Shown piece by piece: positions 47,671 to 60,235 of a DNA stretch of 64,000 nt. The notes under the pieces were generated by a model that worked only from the letters and a program-made list of their open reading frames with translations, was not told the DNA's origin and did no database searches. The first letter of the stretch is position 1. The number at the start of each line of letters is the position of its first letter. This DNA is from Pogostemon cablin (Eukaryota; Streptophyta; Magnoliopsida; Lamiales; Lamiaceae): contig CM042985.1 of NCBI GenBank assembly GCA_023678885.1, positions 28,964,465 through 29,028,464 of the forward strand, written 5' to 3'. The translations under genes and the position numbers were made by a program.

Positions 47671-48415
47671 AATAGTGCCGAGAACGATTTTTCCGAACTA
47701 TGGCAAAGTGGTGGGGACGATTTTTTCGAACCCCTAACAAAAATGTCGGGAACGATTTTTCCGAACCCTGACAGAGATGCATATATAGTGGCCGCACACA
47801 CCATTAGTATCTTATTAATTTTAGGGAAAACACTTTTCATGATTATGCATGGTATGCAACCAGTGCAATTTAATATACATCATAAATCTTTTATGACATT
47901 AATATACCACACTGTCACGACCCACTATTCATAACTTATAATTCTTTATTTAACATAAACATCATCATCATAAAATCTGCACATATTTTTTTTTCCTCAC
48001 ATAATATATATTATCCAAACGGTCACACTACTTCAACATTTTATAATCACCACATATGAAATAAATGAGACCATAATTATACAAAATCACATATTTAACA
48101 TATCATAGAACTTACTGGTCTGGTGGTGTACCAAAGATACCGAGATTGTATACATGGACAGTCTACAGGACCATGACCGTGCTCTGATACCATTCTGTCA
48201 CGCCCCTTCTGACTTTATTATTTATTATTATTAAAATTATAATAATCCAAATTAATACACGTGAATATTTATGCACACATATATTCACATATTGTCACCA
48301 TTATTATCACGGATGTCTTAAATAAAATGTAAATAAAATATAGAAATAATTACCACATAATTATAAAAATGCGTAAAATACAAATTATAAAATAAAAAAA
48401 TTTCTGGGTATTACA
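47671..48415 (-). repeat. Inverted LTR scrap, interior and shortened LTR
   Basis: Minus-strand order from 48415: LTR start TGTAATACCCAG, collapsed to about 220 bp and ending GGGGCGTGACA at 48196; primer-binding site AATGGTATCAGAGC; interior to about 47920; then LTR middle sequence down to 47671. About 110 bp of the last part is inverted relative to 47145-47258, extending the SINE palindrome outward. Confidence 0.8.
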
Positions 48416-48559
48416 GAAGATTCAAGAGATCCATTAAGTGTAGAGTGGAATTGTCTTGTTTCAGGTGAATTACTTTTTATGTTCCCTGATCAAATTGACA
48501 TCGATTTGACCAACCTAATTAATAACCACCGAGCATGCATTATTGCATACTATTACATT

Positions 48560-48785
48560 CTAATGGTGTACCCCACCATTAGGGGTCCCCACCGCCCATG
48601 TCCTTGGGATTGGTGGAGGAGGTAAATCGCAGGATATGTCTCAAGTGGCTTATAGGGAGGGCTCACTGTTTAACTTGTGCTTGCAAGGGGCCAAATCCAT
48701 GCCAAAGGCATGACTCGAACCCCCACCCTGCAGCAACCAAGCTCAGTTGGAGGGTCTTTCCACCCTCCCCTCTATACAACAGAGA
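48560..48785 (-). mobile_element. Possible second SINE family
   Basis: The minus strand contains GGTTCGAGTCATGCC, a good polymerase III B box, preceded by ctccaactgagcttgg. It ends near a run giving accccaccattagaatg. No clear poly(A) tail or target duplication. It may overlap the upstream region of the glutathione transferase locus. Confidence 0.4.
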
Positions 48786-49296
48786 AAGTGGGTGGGGGGG
48801 AGAGGGGGATGGAGTAAGAGAAAGAGCAGAATTCAATAAGAGAGAGATTGAGAGCACACCTCGCAATTCTACAATGGATAAAAATTCTACAGCTGACACT
48901 TTGACTCATGGAGCAATCGGATACACCGTCATTATCGGAGGTAAGGAGTAGCCGAAGAACTCAAGGAGAAGATGACACGCAACGATGAGATTTACATAGA
49001 GAGAGAACGTGAATTAGAGAGAGAGTGCAATGCGATGAAAGCTGTAAATGAATTTAGGGCTTTTTTTCCCTTATATATTTCGGGTCAGATTTTAATATAG
49101 GTAGGGTTGGAATTGGGCACACAGGTCTAAATCCGTGTGTCCGGGGACGCAGAAGCTTTTGCCATCATATTTTCTCAAATTGAGGGGAACATACGTGCCC
49201 TATTATATAATAATAATAATAAAACAAAAATAGGGGCACTTATGTTCCCCTCAAAATTTAAGGACAATTTGTTATCCTTGATAAGGTATTATTATC

Positions 49297-49298
<2 letters not shown>

Positions 49299-49350
<52 letters not shown>
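49299..49350. repeat. (AT)n microsatellite
   Basis: About 52 bp of uninterrupted AT dinucleotides, 300 bp upstream of the glutathione transferase start. Confidence 0.95.
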
Positions 49351-49356
<6 letters not shown>

Positions 49357-49649
49357 CAATTTTAGTTCTCAAGTTTAGTAATTTTTTAAAAGTAGTCCTC
49401 CTTTTGGTTTACTTTTAATCCTTTTTGGTTCATTTTTTTTTATCTTTTTTGTCCATTTTTTGTCCTCTAGGATTAGACAAAAAAGATCAAAAGTAAACCA
49501 AAAGTGAATCAAAAGGACCGCTTCGTAACTTCTTTACTTTTACTTTTCTCTCTTTTACTAATCATATAATTCTCTGCAATTCGCTTTCCTTCTAATTTAT
49601 TAATTTATGCATTTCCCTTTGATTTTCGGTGTGATACTGTTGGAATTAA

Positions 49650-51794
49650 ATGTGTGGCTTTGAATTTTGCAGTTACGTTCAAGAGGTACTTCCCCCGCAG
49701 CTGGATTCTACTTCAGAACCACCGCCTCTCTTTGACGGAACCACCAGGTAACTTTCTCTCTCTTTCACACACACATACACACACAAAATTTCTATAATCT
49801 ATCAGAGTTTTTTCCACTCTAGTGTGTATGCGCTTTTGCGATGAGGGTTTCCTTAAGCATAATTAGCCGCTTGATGCAGCGAATTGAAATTTGTGGTGAA
49901 TGATCCGGAATTGAAAGTACGATTTTGATGTGTGCAGGTTGTATACCTATTACCCTTGCCCATATGCTCAGCGTGTGTGGATCGTCAGGAACTATAAGGT
50001 GTTGTGAAGCCATAGTTTCTCTTTCCCTTCTCTGTTAGCTTTTTGTTGCTTCATTGCTCATGACGCTGTTGTTACTTCCTGCATTGAGAGATTGGGAACA
50101 CATGTTTTTGTATTGTTTTTTAATATAAGTTGAGTCTAGTCGAGATTGTTGTGCAAATCTTCAGGGTTTACAGGATGAGATCAAATTGGTTCCAATTAAC
50201 CTTCAAAACAGGCCTGCTTGGTTCAAGGAGAAAGTAAATCCTAAAAATAAGGTTTGTATTCTTAGGAGTAATGAGATTGTTCTTGATTACTTTTTAGTAT
50301 GATAGTATCTGAGTTGCCAATGCCTGTTTTAGCTCAAACACGATGGTTTGAAAATTCCCCGATTCCCATCAATATTATTTGTAGTAACCACCTTTTATTA
50401 TTCATGATGGTGCACTGGTAATTTGCATCACTTCTGAATGTGAAATTATGTTGAACTAGAGCATTACAATATGCAATTGATACCTAGTAAACAAACTAAA
50501 TGCTCAAGTTATCTGTTGCTCGTCTTCTCTTGGAAGGTGTCAGTGTTGGAGCACAATGGCAAAATTATTTCAGAGAGTCTGGATCTTGTAAATATGTAGA
50601 TGCCAACTTCAAAGGGCCTGCTCTGCTACCTGATGTAAGAGATAATGGAAAGTTTACTGTATCTTGGCAATGCTCATTTTTCCTTCCATCTTCATGTTTC
50701 ACATTATGTTTACGTACTTAGGATCCTGCCAAACGAGAGTTTGCTGAGGAGTTAATAGCCTACTCAGACACATTCCTAGATAATGTAAATGCGTCTTTCA
50801 AAGGGGATACTGCGAACCAATCAGGTATCCTGTCCTGCTCTGTACCAATCTCGTTACTACAATCCACAATATTTTGGTTTATTATAATGTTATTCATCAG
50901 GTGCTGAATTTGATTACTTGGAAACTGCTCTTGGCAAGTTCGATGATGGACCTTTCTTCCTTGGCCAGTTCAGTCAAGTGATTTTTTATCCACAAGGCTC
51001 GTCTGCTGGATGCACCCTCAAATATATGAAGAAAATTAACAGTGAATGTGAAGCAATATTGAGACATTAATCTGGTCATTTATTAAGTAAAGTGTTAGAT
51101 TTTTGTTATTGAGCAACATATCTTAACATTTTCTTTTTGTTATGTTTGATCATTCACAGTCACAGGCTGCCTGCTTTTTTTATCTTCTTCTGATAAATGT
51201 CTTCCCCTCTATAGGTAGATGCTGTCTACGCTCCATTTATCGAGAGACATCAAATCTTTCTTGATGCTGTGAAGAAATTTGATATTACAAAAGGCAGGCC
51301 AAAATTAACCAAATGGATTGAGTTACTTGGATCATTATCTATTCATTATAGATTGAATAATCAATCTAACTATAAAATTTTTCTGTACTAAAGTAATTGT
51401 CCAAATACTCAATTTTCTTGTGGATATAGATGAAGTAATTTCACGATAGAGTAGAAAGACAAATTCTTATGTGAGACAATACCATTGCATTTTATTACAA
51501 TTTAAAATTCTCTGATCATCAATCATTTCCCATTCTAGTTTCTTCTTTAATGAAAGCTGTTATAATGTTATTATGTATGCTTCTTTCCTCTTCATCCAAG
51601 GCTGGATTTTAAGTTGCATGCATGCTGCCAATTTTTGTCCAGGAAATAAGCAAGATTGATGCATACAAGCCAACAAAAGCCGACCCTGAATACGTTTTAT
51701 CGCTCTACAAAAGCCCGGTAGTTCTTAATTCACTAATTCAGAAAGTCTCTCCTATTTCTGATTGCTGATTGAATTATTTTGTTTACAGGCTTAA
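49650..51794 (+). pseudogene. Lambda-class glutathione transferase (GSTL/IN2-1), probably disabled
   Basis: Thiol transferases with an active-site Cys that act in deglutathionylation. Exons: 49650-49747, 49938-49998, 50165-50251, 50537-50634, 50722-50824, 50901-50977, 51215-51322 and from 51643 (end about 51794 with a tiny last exon, or read-through at 51718). Motifs are VQEVLPPQLDSTSEPP, the lambda active site CPYAQRVW, GLQDEIKLVPINLQ, ESLDLV, KYVDANFKGPALLPD, GKFDDGPFFLGQF and GRPKLTKWIE. Exon 4 lacks one base at about 50590 (gtaaatatgtag), giving an immediate stop. Exon 7 ends GAG followed by TTACTT, so the expected donor GT lost a G. The start at 49650 is the nearest in-frame ATG; a splice-acceptor-like ttttgcag lies just after it, so an upstream exon is possible. 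Confidence 0.75.
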
Positions 51795-53200
51795 ATTTGA
51801 ATGACGATTCGTCTCGGCTTCTGAAATAAATAAAGCACATGGTTACTTCCTGTGCTGTTCCAGCTATCTTTCTCTCTTTATATACGAACTCAGACTCTGA
51901 GTAGTAACTCAAAATGTGTAATAAGTTTCTTGACTTGGTTTGGTAGCTCGTATTTGAAGGGCACAAGTAAAGACGAGATATGCACAGTTGAGATAATGTA
52001 ATTATAGTGTTGTGTGGTATGAGATGAGATAATTATGTTTCGATTTTTTTGTGGGATAGATTAATTAGATAAAAAAAAAAACCCTTCTTATTAAAACGTG
52101 TAAAATCCAATTGAAGCCCGTTCTGTGAAATGCTGCCCACATGGAGAAGAATAACAACATGGTTCATATGAATGAAGTTTTATTTTTCACTCTCTCACAC
52201 AATACTTTTAATTAGTTATACATTAATGGACTTCTCCAACATCCACTGGATTTGAGTATGAATTAGCTTCTGCTATGATTTTTTTTTTCAATTTAAGGAT
52301 AAATATTAATTCAGGGCCTTCAGATTCTGAAATATGTGAAATTATCATAAGTCATAGAATTAATTAAAATTATTTTGAGGTTCTCATCCATCCTAATATG
52401 ATGTTTGTTTTCAGTTTTCAAAATCAAGTATTATTTTCAAAATTCTATTTTAAAATTTTCAAATCCAAATTTTGTTTTCAAAATTCATACTCAAATTTTC
52501 GAAACCATCCATTCCTCTTTTTGTACATTATCTTCTCAATTTATCTTATCTTTTTCCATCCCATCTCACATCAATTAATGATAATAGTATTAAACTTTAA
52601 GCCAAAAATTAGGAAATTTGATGAAGCTTGAAGTTAAGTGTAAACAAGTAAAGCTACACGTGTTATTGAACTGCTCAATAAACATGATCCATATCCAAGA
52701 GAGAGAGTAGTTATTGTCTTCCCAAATGAATGATATTATACTGTAGGAGAATTACACTAGAGCAGAGTCGTATACAGTTTATCAGATTTCATACAAATAC
52801 GAATTTTAATAAACAAGAGTGGAGTTATCATAAACTCTCTATCAACTTTATTTACAAAACTCTCTAAGCAGTCGCATTATGTTTATATGTAGTCACTCAT
52901 TACACTACCCCGTTTCTATTTTTCTCTTGTCACAGAATCATCACAGCTACATACATTCGGTAACCGTACTAAAGCAGTCCGGCACGTATACCGTTCTATC
53001 GAATAATATGAAACAATACCTTAAAAAAGATAATGATCATGACACAGACAGACGCACTAGAACTGAGCAAATCTTAACAGTGGTATAAAGTTGGGAGTGC
53101 AGACTCAGTAGAATCCAAGTTGAACTAGCAGTTCAGAAAGCACCCATAATGTTCACAAGAGAATTTCCTCGAACAAATTGTGTAAAGAAATGGCATGAAC
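51795..53200. other. Intergenic DNA between GSTL and PBL7 3' ends
   Basis: No gene. The two flanking genes converge, so both 3' UTRs should lie here. A short imperfect tandem repeat of ttttcaaaattc occurs at about 52412-52500. Confidence 0.5.
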
Positions 53201-56200
53201 CTAGGATGGTTTGTTGGTGTTTTCTCTTTTGGTTCCACCATTTCTTTTCATACCAGCATCACCTTTTGTTCTGGGTGGAGTACTGGGTTTCCCGTGTGGG
53301 CTCTGAGTGGAATGTGTTTGAGGGTTGTATTTCTGCGAGGACAGATATGTAAGAGCCGTAACAACATCTGCAATCATGGGACGTAAGTTGGGTTGCTCCT
53401 GTACGCACATTGCTGCAATAGCCAGAGCTTGGTATAGCCCCCTAGATGGATATTGACCTTGAAGTGCAGGGTCAGCTATTTGTGAGAATTTCCTCTGGTC
53501 CTTGAACAATGGCCTTGCCTGCACAAGACATCCTCATTTAACAACAACAACAACAAAAACGAGCATAAGCAAATGAACCATCATGTGATTCAAGGTTTTG
53601 ACAAAATTACATGTAGGAATTTAGCCATAGCAGGTTAACTTTATCTTAAATGGCAAAAGCATCGTAATATAATGCAAGAACCAAAAACATACCCAAATGA
53701 CTAGATTATGCTCCCCGCCAGCTTTTGAATTGTCAACGGCTTTCCTGCCTGAAATGAGCTCAAGCAGAACAACCCCAAAACTATAGACATCGGATTTTAG
53801 AGTGAGCTGCCCAGTCATCGCATACTCGGGTGCACAGTACCCGTAGGTACCCATAACTCGTGTGGACACGTGTGTCATATCTCCCACGGGACCAAGTTTC
53901 GCCAGACCAAAATCGGACAGTTTCGGATGATACCCCTCACTGAGCAAAATATTAGAGCATTTTAGGTCACGATAGATAACAGGAGGGCTAGCTTTATCGT
54001 GCAAATACTCCAACCCTTTTGCAGCTCCAGCAGCAATTTTCATTCTCGAGTTCCAATCAAGTAGTTGCTTACCAGGCATGGGATCTGCAAAGAAACTCTA
54101 ACCATCAGCATTCAGACAGCACCAAAAAACACGAATATTTACAGTGTGGAACATACTGTGAAGATGGTCCTCCAAGGACCCTAATGACATGTATTCATAA
54201 ACCAAAAGTCGCTGATCTCCATCAGCACAGTATCCGATAAGATTAACAAGGTTAGGGTGGTGTAGTAGACTCAACATCAAAACTTCAACGAGAAATTCAC
54301 GGTTGCCCTGTAGACCATTACGATCTAGTTGCTTGATTGCAACTACCTACAAAATCAATTAAATAGCTTAGGTTGCATTAATATGGTTTCCACTTAGATT
54401 TTGTTCGTTTCACCTCAATACGAAAATTGAGGTGATTTCTTTTGTTTTCGGTTTTCTGCTGTTGTAAGGAAAATGTTGTAAAAATAAATGTGATTTGTGT
54501 ATGGAAATTCTCAAGTGAATAGTATTTTGAGAGGGAAGTAGTGTCTTTCAGATATATTTTATAAATATATTTATATTTTATCTGAAACAGGCAAAATGAG
54601 ACACTACTGATTCTTTATTAAAGTCAGGTATTAAAAAATTCAAATTTTATCATTTTCATTTTGGTAGAAAAGATGAATAATGAAGAAAATAATGTAAGAA
54701 TATAAGAATGATTTCAAAGAATATGGTATGTAGAAAGTGTATTTCTTTTTATTTTATGAAGTGGAGAAAAATTTTATCACCATTCATACTTCTACAATAA
54801 GCATATGGGTAGAACAATAGAAACGAGAAAAACTATATTATCTTTACGCAGCATGTCCATAGCATTCCCACCCACCCTCCAACTAAACACCCCCTTAGAA
54901 TGTTAACATAAATAAATAAGATGCATAAAATTTAGTAAAAGAACATACTTGATTGGAGCCTTCCAGTTGCCCTTTGTATACTCTACCAAAACCTCCCTCT
55001 CCCAAAAGACACTCGCTACGAAAGTGTCTCGTGGCAGCTGCCATTTCCCTGAAAGTGAAAGTCTTGGCCGCAATTTTATTGGATGATCCGTCTCCGGGGA
55101 CATCTTTGAATTTAACTAAACATAGAAGACAAGAAATACCACATGGAATTATAGACCCAAACTGAGTTGGAGCTAGAATACTGTGTAAATCTGCCAAACC
55201 AGTACAAGCCTTACAAATAACTCCCCATAATTTTGGAGAACTAGCATATAGCAGTATATTGCATATTATTTAGATATTGAGCCAAGTTGTTCGCCTGTTA
55301 ATACATTTTCTAGTTTCTTCGCAATCATTATAAGCATCTTTTCTGGTAATGTTTCAGGGGGAAAAAGGAAGCTTCTCTAAATATTTCAGTCTATCTCTTC
55401 TTAGCCAGTGCAAGTCACACAGCACAAAAGAAAAAAGTTACCAAATCCAATACAGTATGCTACGAAGCGTTTTAAGCAGAAAATCAAGTCACAAGACAGT
55501 ACAAATCTCCTCACAAAGTTGACAAAAAATAGATATTTCAACAGCAATAGCTATCAAAATTCAACAGGGAAATGAACTTCAAATCTTCTAACTACCATGA
55601 GTGGTATATAACACCTCAAGCTATTAGATATCTTTCTAGCTTTAGAATAAACAGCAGTTTTCATCTAACGCAAATTCGATTATAACATATCCAATGCAAA
55701 TTCAAATATAACATATGCCTAAACGATCGTTAAACATGCTATGGAATATCACTAAAACAGGTGCGAAAATGCCCAAAAAACGAAGAGCTTTAACCCTCGT
55801 ATCCCCTCTTTCTAGATGAAATTCTTCTACTACAGACTATAAGAACGCCGTTTCGTATTCATCAATGAAGGAAAGCAGTGAATTAGTGGCTTAAAAGTCA
55901 AGAAGATGATCAATCTATAGATCCAAATTTCAAACTTATGATGACTGTAAAAACACAGTAGCATCTATTTTGCAGGTTAAATCAAAACATGCCAAAAGAA
56001 CAAGAAAATTTTCCAAGAAGCTTCATATCTTTTGGAGGAGGGAAGGAAAATATAACAGGTAGGCAAAATTAATAATTGGTCAAAAAGATAAAATTAAAGC
56101 CAAGAATTGCAAGAACCCAAAAATTTTAAACCCCCATCAAATTTAAAGAACTCCATTAATAGCCCTTCAATTCCAAATTAATTAAACACTAGCAAGAGAA

Positions 56201-56442
56201 AACTGAATTAATATAAAACGATGCAAAAGCCCCACACAATCATCCAAATTCAGCAAAGTTAACATAATCCAAAGCAACCCTTATTCCAAAACAAGAAAAA
56301 AAAAATCTTTATAAATCAATTAAAAGAAATAATCAAAGGCTTTAATACCTGAAGTGGGTTCGATTGGATCAAGGGACTTATTCTTCTTCCTCGTCTTCTT
56401 CGATGTCTGTTTTGACTGTCCTGAGCATGGGAACCATCCCAT
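53201..56442 (-). CDS. PBL7: Receptor-like cytoplasmic kinase VII, PBL7-like
   Basis: Membrane-anchored Ser/Thr kinase of the PBS1-like family, which relays signals from pattern-recognition receptors. Exons in minus order: 56442-56349, 55115-54949, 54346-54157, 54084-53693 and 53518-53201; phases agree, GT-AG introns, 386 residues. The N-terminus MGWFPCSG carries Gly2 (myristoylation) and Cys6 (likely palmitoylation), then a Lys-rich linker. Kinase motifs in order are GEGGFGRVYKG, VAIKQL, EFLVEVLMLSLLHHPNLV, VIYRDLKCSNILL, KLSDFGLAKLG, GTYGYCAPEYAMTGQ and DVYSFGVVLLELISGRKA. The C-terminus after ADVVTALTYLSSQK is short and ends NKPS, fitting PBL7 better than the long-tailed PBL27. The first intron is long (55116-56348). 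Orthology is by recall, not by tree. Confidence 0.93.
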
Positions 56443-57309
56443 TTGCTCCCCTCTCACTCCTCCCTCTCTCTCTCACACACAAACACAGACAGAGAGATAC
56501 AGAGTCTCCTCAGATGGCTGAAGGGGGGGCTGCGTGTGAAGCTGAAGGAGAGAGCGGCAATAGCACTGCTACAGAAACCAAGGTAGGTACCATCAATAGG
56601 TATGTCTTTACTACAAATAATTATAATTATCTTTCTTATTTGGATAAGTTAAGGTAATTTAATCAGTGCCATAAATTCATTCGGGGGGTTAGGTTAACGA
56701 ATGGTTCTTGAGCACGGTGTTTGGCAATTTTGAAAACAACCCATTAATTTATGCCTCATCGCCACGATTCATGTGAGGTCAAACTCCACAAATCTCGTTC
56801 TACATCTTGTCTTAATTCGTGTATGTAATTTTTGTTTTTTCAAACATTAAATCTTGCTTAATTATTACTCCTCACATCTTATCTTAATTCGTGTATATAA
56901 TTTTTTTTTCAAACATTAAATCTTGCTTAATTATTACTCCACTTGAGAAGAAAGCTGTTTTATGATGAGATGAATTGGGGTTAAATTAAATCGTAGACCC
57001 ATTCAAAGACAATCACTAATTTTGACAACGAATTTCAAATCGTGAGTTTTGATTGAGATTTTCTAGACATTTGTTTGACAAGTTCAAAGAGCGAGATTAA
57101 ATATATGGTTTTTTATTTATTTTTCCAATCATCGTGTGTAACGGTTGTTTGTTATTTTTCTTAAAAGATTGCATGTAAAATATTGGAGGTAATTACATTT
57201 TAGATACATAAAATAATATTACTTTGATACAAGCATAAAATATAATTATGAACTACATAATGATAGTGTTATAATTATAAATAAACCAGTTCATGAGGAG
57301 CGAACTTAA
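56443..57309. other. PBL7 upstream region and intergenic DNA
   Basis: Just upstream of the start codon lies a CT/GA-rich stretch (56455-56500, minus-strand GAGAGAG) typical of plant 5' UTRs. A direct repeat with core taattcgtgta and tcaaacattaaatcttgctt occurs at about 56813-56870 and 56883-56940. No gene was seen. Confidence 0.45.
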
Positions 57310-59369
57310 TGTTAAATGGAGAAGTGTATTCTTACAATTGGGGTGAGTGTATTCTTACAATTGTTTACATTATCAATAGATTGTCATCTACACCTATTGC
57401 GAACAAAACACCACATGGAGTCCTGTTGTGTTGATCACCTTCTTACGACCATGTGTGTTTTTGGTTGTTTGGTTTATGTATGTGACAATAACCACAAAGA
57501 TAAGTTCGGTGAGAGTGGGAGTACTTGTATATTTATTGGATATCCCATTGGACAAAAGACGTACAAAGTATTTGACTTAAAATCTCATAAGGTTTACAGT
57601 TCTAGGGATGTTACCTTCTTTGAGAACATGTACCCTTTTAAAAATGTTGTATCAGCTGAATATGGACATGAAAGTAGCTTTGTTTGGTTGGCATGGCACA
57701 AAATTATGTTTGTGGTATTCATCAATCAAACATGCAGTTGCAGCTTTTCCAAAGTGTCTTTTCTCGAACATTCGTTGTTTAAGGTTGAGTGGACACTGTG
57801 GCATCCACACTTCACCCCAGTGAACCGATGATGAACAGACCCGAAATGGCATCTACAGACTCTATTGATCCAACCATAATTGTTGCAGCTCCAAGAATTT
57901 ATCAGCGAGTTCGCAAGCAACCAAAGCATCTAGCCGAATATCACATCACCTTGTCGCCCATTATAGACCATTCACAACCCACTGCCAATTTAATTATCTT
58001 GACGGTATATCATTTATCTCGTTTTGTCACTTATGATAGATTTTCTCCTTCTCATAAAATTTTTCTAGTTGCCATCACATATCGTGATGAGCCAAAAGCT
58101 ACAAACAGGCAGCTCGAGACTTTTGTGGTGGAAGCCATAAAGAAAGAAATTTAAGCACTTAAAAATTATGAAATTTAGAAGTTGGTCTCACTTCCACCTG
58201 GAAAGAATGCCATTGATTCATAATAGGTGTACAAAATTTAGTACAAGCCAACTGTGATGTGGAGCAATACAAAGAACGACTTGTAATAAAGGGGTTTACT
58301 CAGGTTTAAGGCATTGATTTCCATGAAACCTTTGCCCCTATTACAAAGTTGGTCACCGTAAGATGCATGTTGACTTGTTGATGCTAAACGAGGTTGGGAA
58401 GTTCACCAACTTGACGTGTACAACACGTTTCTTCATGGTGATTTGCATGAGGACGTGTACATGAGAATACCGCAGGGCTTTACTAAAGATGGAGACAATC
58501 GCATTTGCAAGTTAATTAAATCCCTTTATAGCCTTCGTTAGACGTCTAGGAACTGGCATCACAAGTTCACACAGGCTCTCTTAGCCATTGGTTTCTATCA
58601 ATCAAAGGCTGATCATTCTCTTTTTGTTTTCCGGCGTGGGAATGTTTATGTGGCAGCTCTCATCTATGTATATGATGTGTTGCTTATTGGAATGACTCTA
58701 CCATTATGGCGGATTTTAAAACTTATTTGGACACTAAATTCATCATCAAAGATCTGGGGATTCTTAAGTATTTTATTGGCATTGAAGTTGCTCGTTCATC
58801 AGAAGGTTTTGTCTTGAGTCAAAGAAAATACAAGATTAAATATCCTTGAAGACAATGACTTGCAAGCTAGTAGACCGTTTCCTATGGAAGAAAATCTCAA
58901 ATTAAGACCAGACGATGACAGTCCTTTAGTGGATGCTTCCCAATATCGACGATTGATTGGTCAGTTGTTATATCTCACAGTTACGCAATTCTATGTCAGT
59001 CTCATCTCGATATGCAGTGCGGGTACTTCGCTATTTAAAGTCCACACCAAGACAAGGATTCTTCCTTCTGGCAGATGGTGACTTTTCTCTAGAGGCGTAT
59101 TGTGATGCCGATTGGGCTGGATGTTCTTTTACTCGCCGATCCAACATAGGCTACTTCGTTTCTCTTGGAGGTGCGCCCTTTTCTTGGTGTACAAAAAAGC
59201 AAATTATGATTTCACGGCCTTCCGTTGAAGTAGAATACCATGCCATGGCACCGTTAGTGAAATCTTTTGACTTCGTTAGCTACTAAAGGAATTCATGGTC
59301 TATCAAGATGGTCTGACACTTCTCTTTTGTGACAATTAGGCCGCAAGGCAAATTAGAGCTAATCCCGTT
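57310..59369 (+). pseudogene. Decayed copia element A: integrase end, RT and RNase H
   Basis: Copia blocks in order: VFGCLVYVC, CIFIGYPIGQKTYKVFD, SSRDVTFFE (integrase C-terminal part), PPGKNAIDS, a VHQLDV-like and NTFLHGDL-like segment near 58400-58450, KLIKSLYSL, YQSKADHSLFVF, IKDLGILKYFIGIEV, YCDADWAGC and SWCTKKQIMISRPSVE. Frameshifts and stops are frequent. The RNase H domain is cut at 59369 by element B and resumes at 63860 with HERNKYVEVDCYFLRERVV. No 5' LTR or gag was seen. Confidence 0.85.
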
Positions 59370-59613
59370 TATTGGGCCCGTTGGGCCTATGTTGGCCCAA
59401 TCTGCTGGTCTTCATTTCTCTAAGTATTGGGCTTGGCCCATAACCTTACACCGGGAGCCCTTATCAACACTAATTCGTGAAACCCTAGGCGTGTGGGTGG
59501 AAAAACTACTCTTTGTGAGTAGGGAACGGGAATCTGAGCATCTCCCTTTCAGCCATCTCCTCCGGCCATGCTCCGGCGATGAAGACAGGCAGGACGACCG
59601 CATCCTCCCAATA

Positions 59614-60235
59614 GTGGTATCAGAGCGAGATCGGTCGTCCGTTCGCCACACGAAGCTCGCTGAAATCACGATCTGCAGTCGCAAGAGGCGCGCCGCCGCT
59701 GTACTGTCCACCACCCGCCGCAAGGGTTTGTGAGCATCGACGCGATTCTGAGGAGCGTTGGCAGTCGACGCCATTACAGTCCACCGCCGCCACTGCTAAC
59801 CACCGTTCATCGGTGGTTCCAGGTTCCACCTGTCGGAAACACGTCGGATCTGCCAGCCCGGAGCTCGACTGTCTGCATCGCCTGCTGTTCCGGCCAGATT
59901 CAGGTGGGAATAAGTAGATCTCGCCGGTGCTAGGGTTCGCTATCCGTCAGCCATCCGTCATCAGTCCATCAGCTAGCTACCGTCCGCAGGTGGTTCCGGT
60001 CAGATCAGTTCTGACCGCGGGTGTGAAGGGCTGCTGCTTGTACCAAAGGCACGAGTGGGCTGCTACTCGAAGAGGCTGTGGTGAGTTCAAGCGTGATAGT
60101 GGGCAGGGTCCGGCTCCAAGGTGGGAGTTGCTCGTCTTGTTGCCGCTTGAACAAGGCTTCGAGGGACGCTGGTGGCTCGTGGCTCGTAGGGGGTACGGTG
60201 TTCGCCCACCGCTTTAGGGGAGTTTTTTCGTTCCT
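59614..60235 (+). other. Primer-binding site and GC-rich leader of element B
   Basis: After TGGTATCAGAGC the sequence is rich in CGCC/GTCG for about 600 bp. Open frames across it resemble nothing known. It is similar in position and composition to the leader of the nested element at 23140-24060. Confidence 0.65.

Larger units (their letters stand above)
41095..48415. mobile_element. Cluster of coding-less Ty3-like LTR elements, tandem and inverted
   Basis: Forward units run LTR-a 41095-42569 (first ~57 bp missing), short interior 42570-42789, LTR-b 42790-44949, short interior 44950-45163, LTR-c from 45164 to about 46386, and an LTR scrap 46925-47258. Inverted units are an LTR scrap 47671-47910, an interior of about 47920-48195 and a shortened LTR 48196-48415. 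Each short interior has only a primer-binding site (TGGTATCAGAGC) and, in the forward units, a remnant reading ttcgagga(t/c)gaaattct with the polypurine tract ggtggggagat. No gag or pol is present. tRNA-derived SINEs interrupt and connect the LTR pieces. Confidence 0.85.

Noticed and set aside
48598..48951. 117-codon plus-strand frame upstream of GSTL
   Set aside because: Overlaps a SINE-like sequence antisense to its B box; possibly part of a 5' UTR exon, but the product has no recognisable features and the GSTL frame has its own ATG.
50590..50601. GTAAATATGTAG as a 12-bp intron that would rescue GSTL exon 4
   Set aside because: Far below the minimum plant intron length, and removing it would delete conserved residues (KYV).
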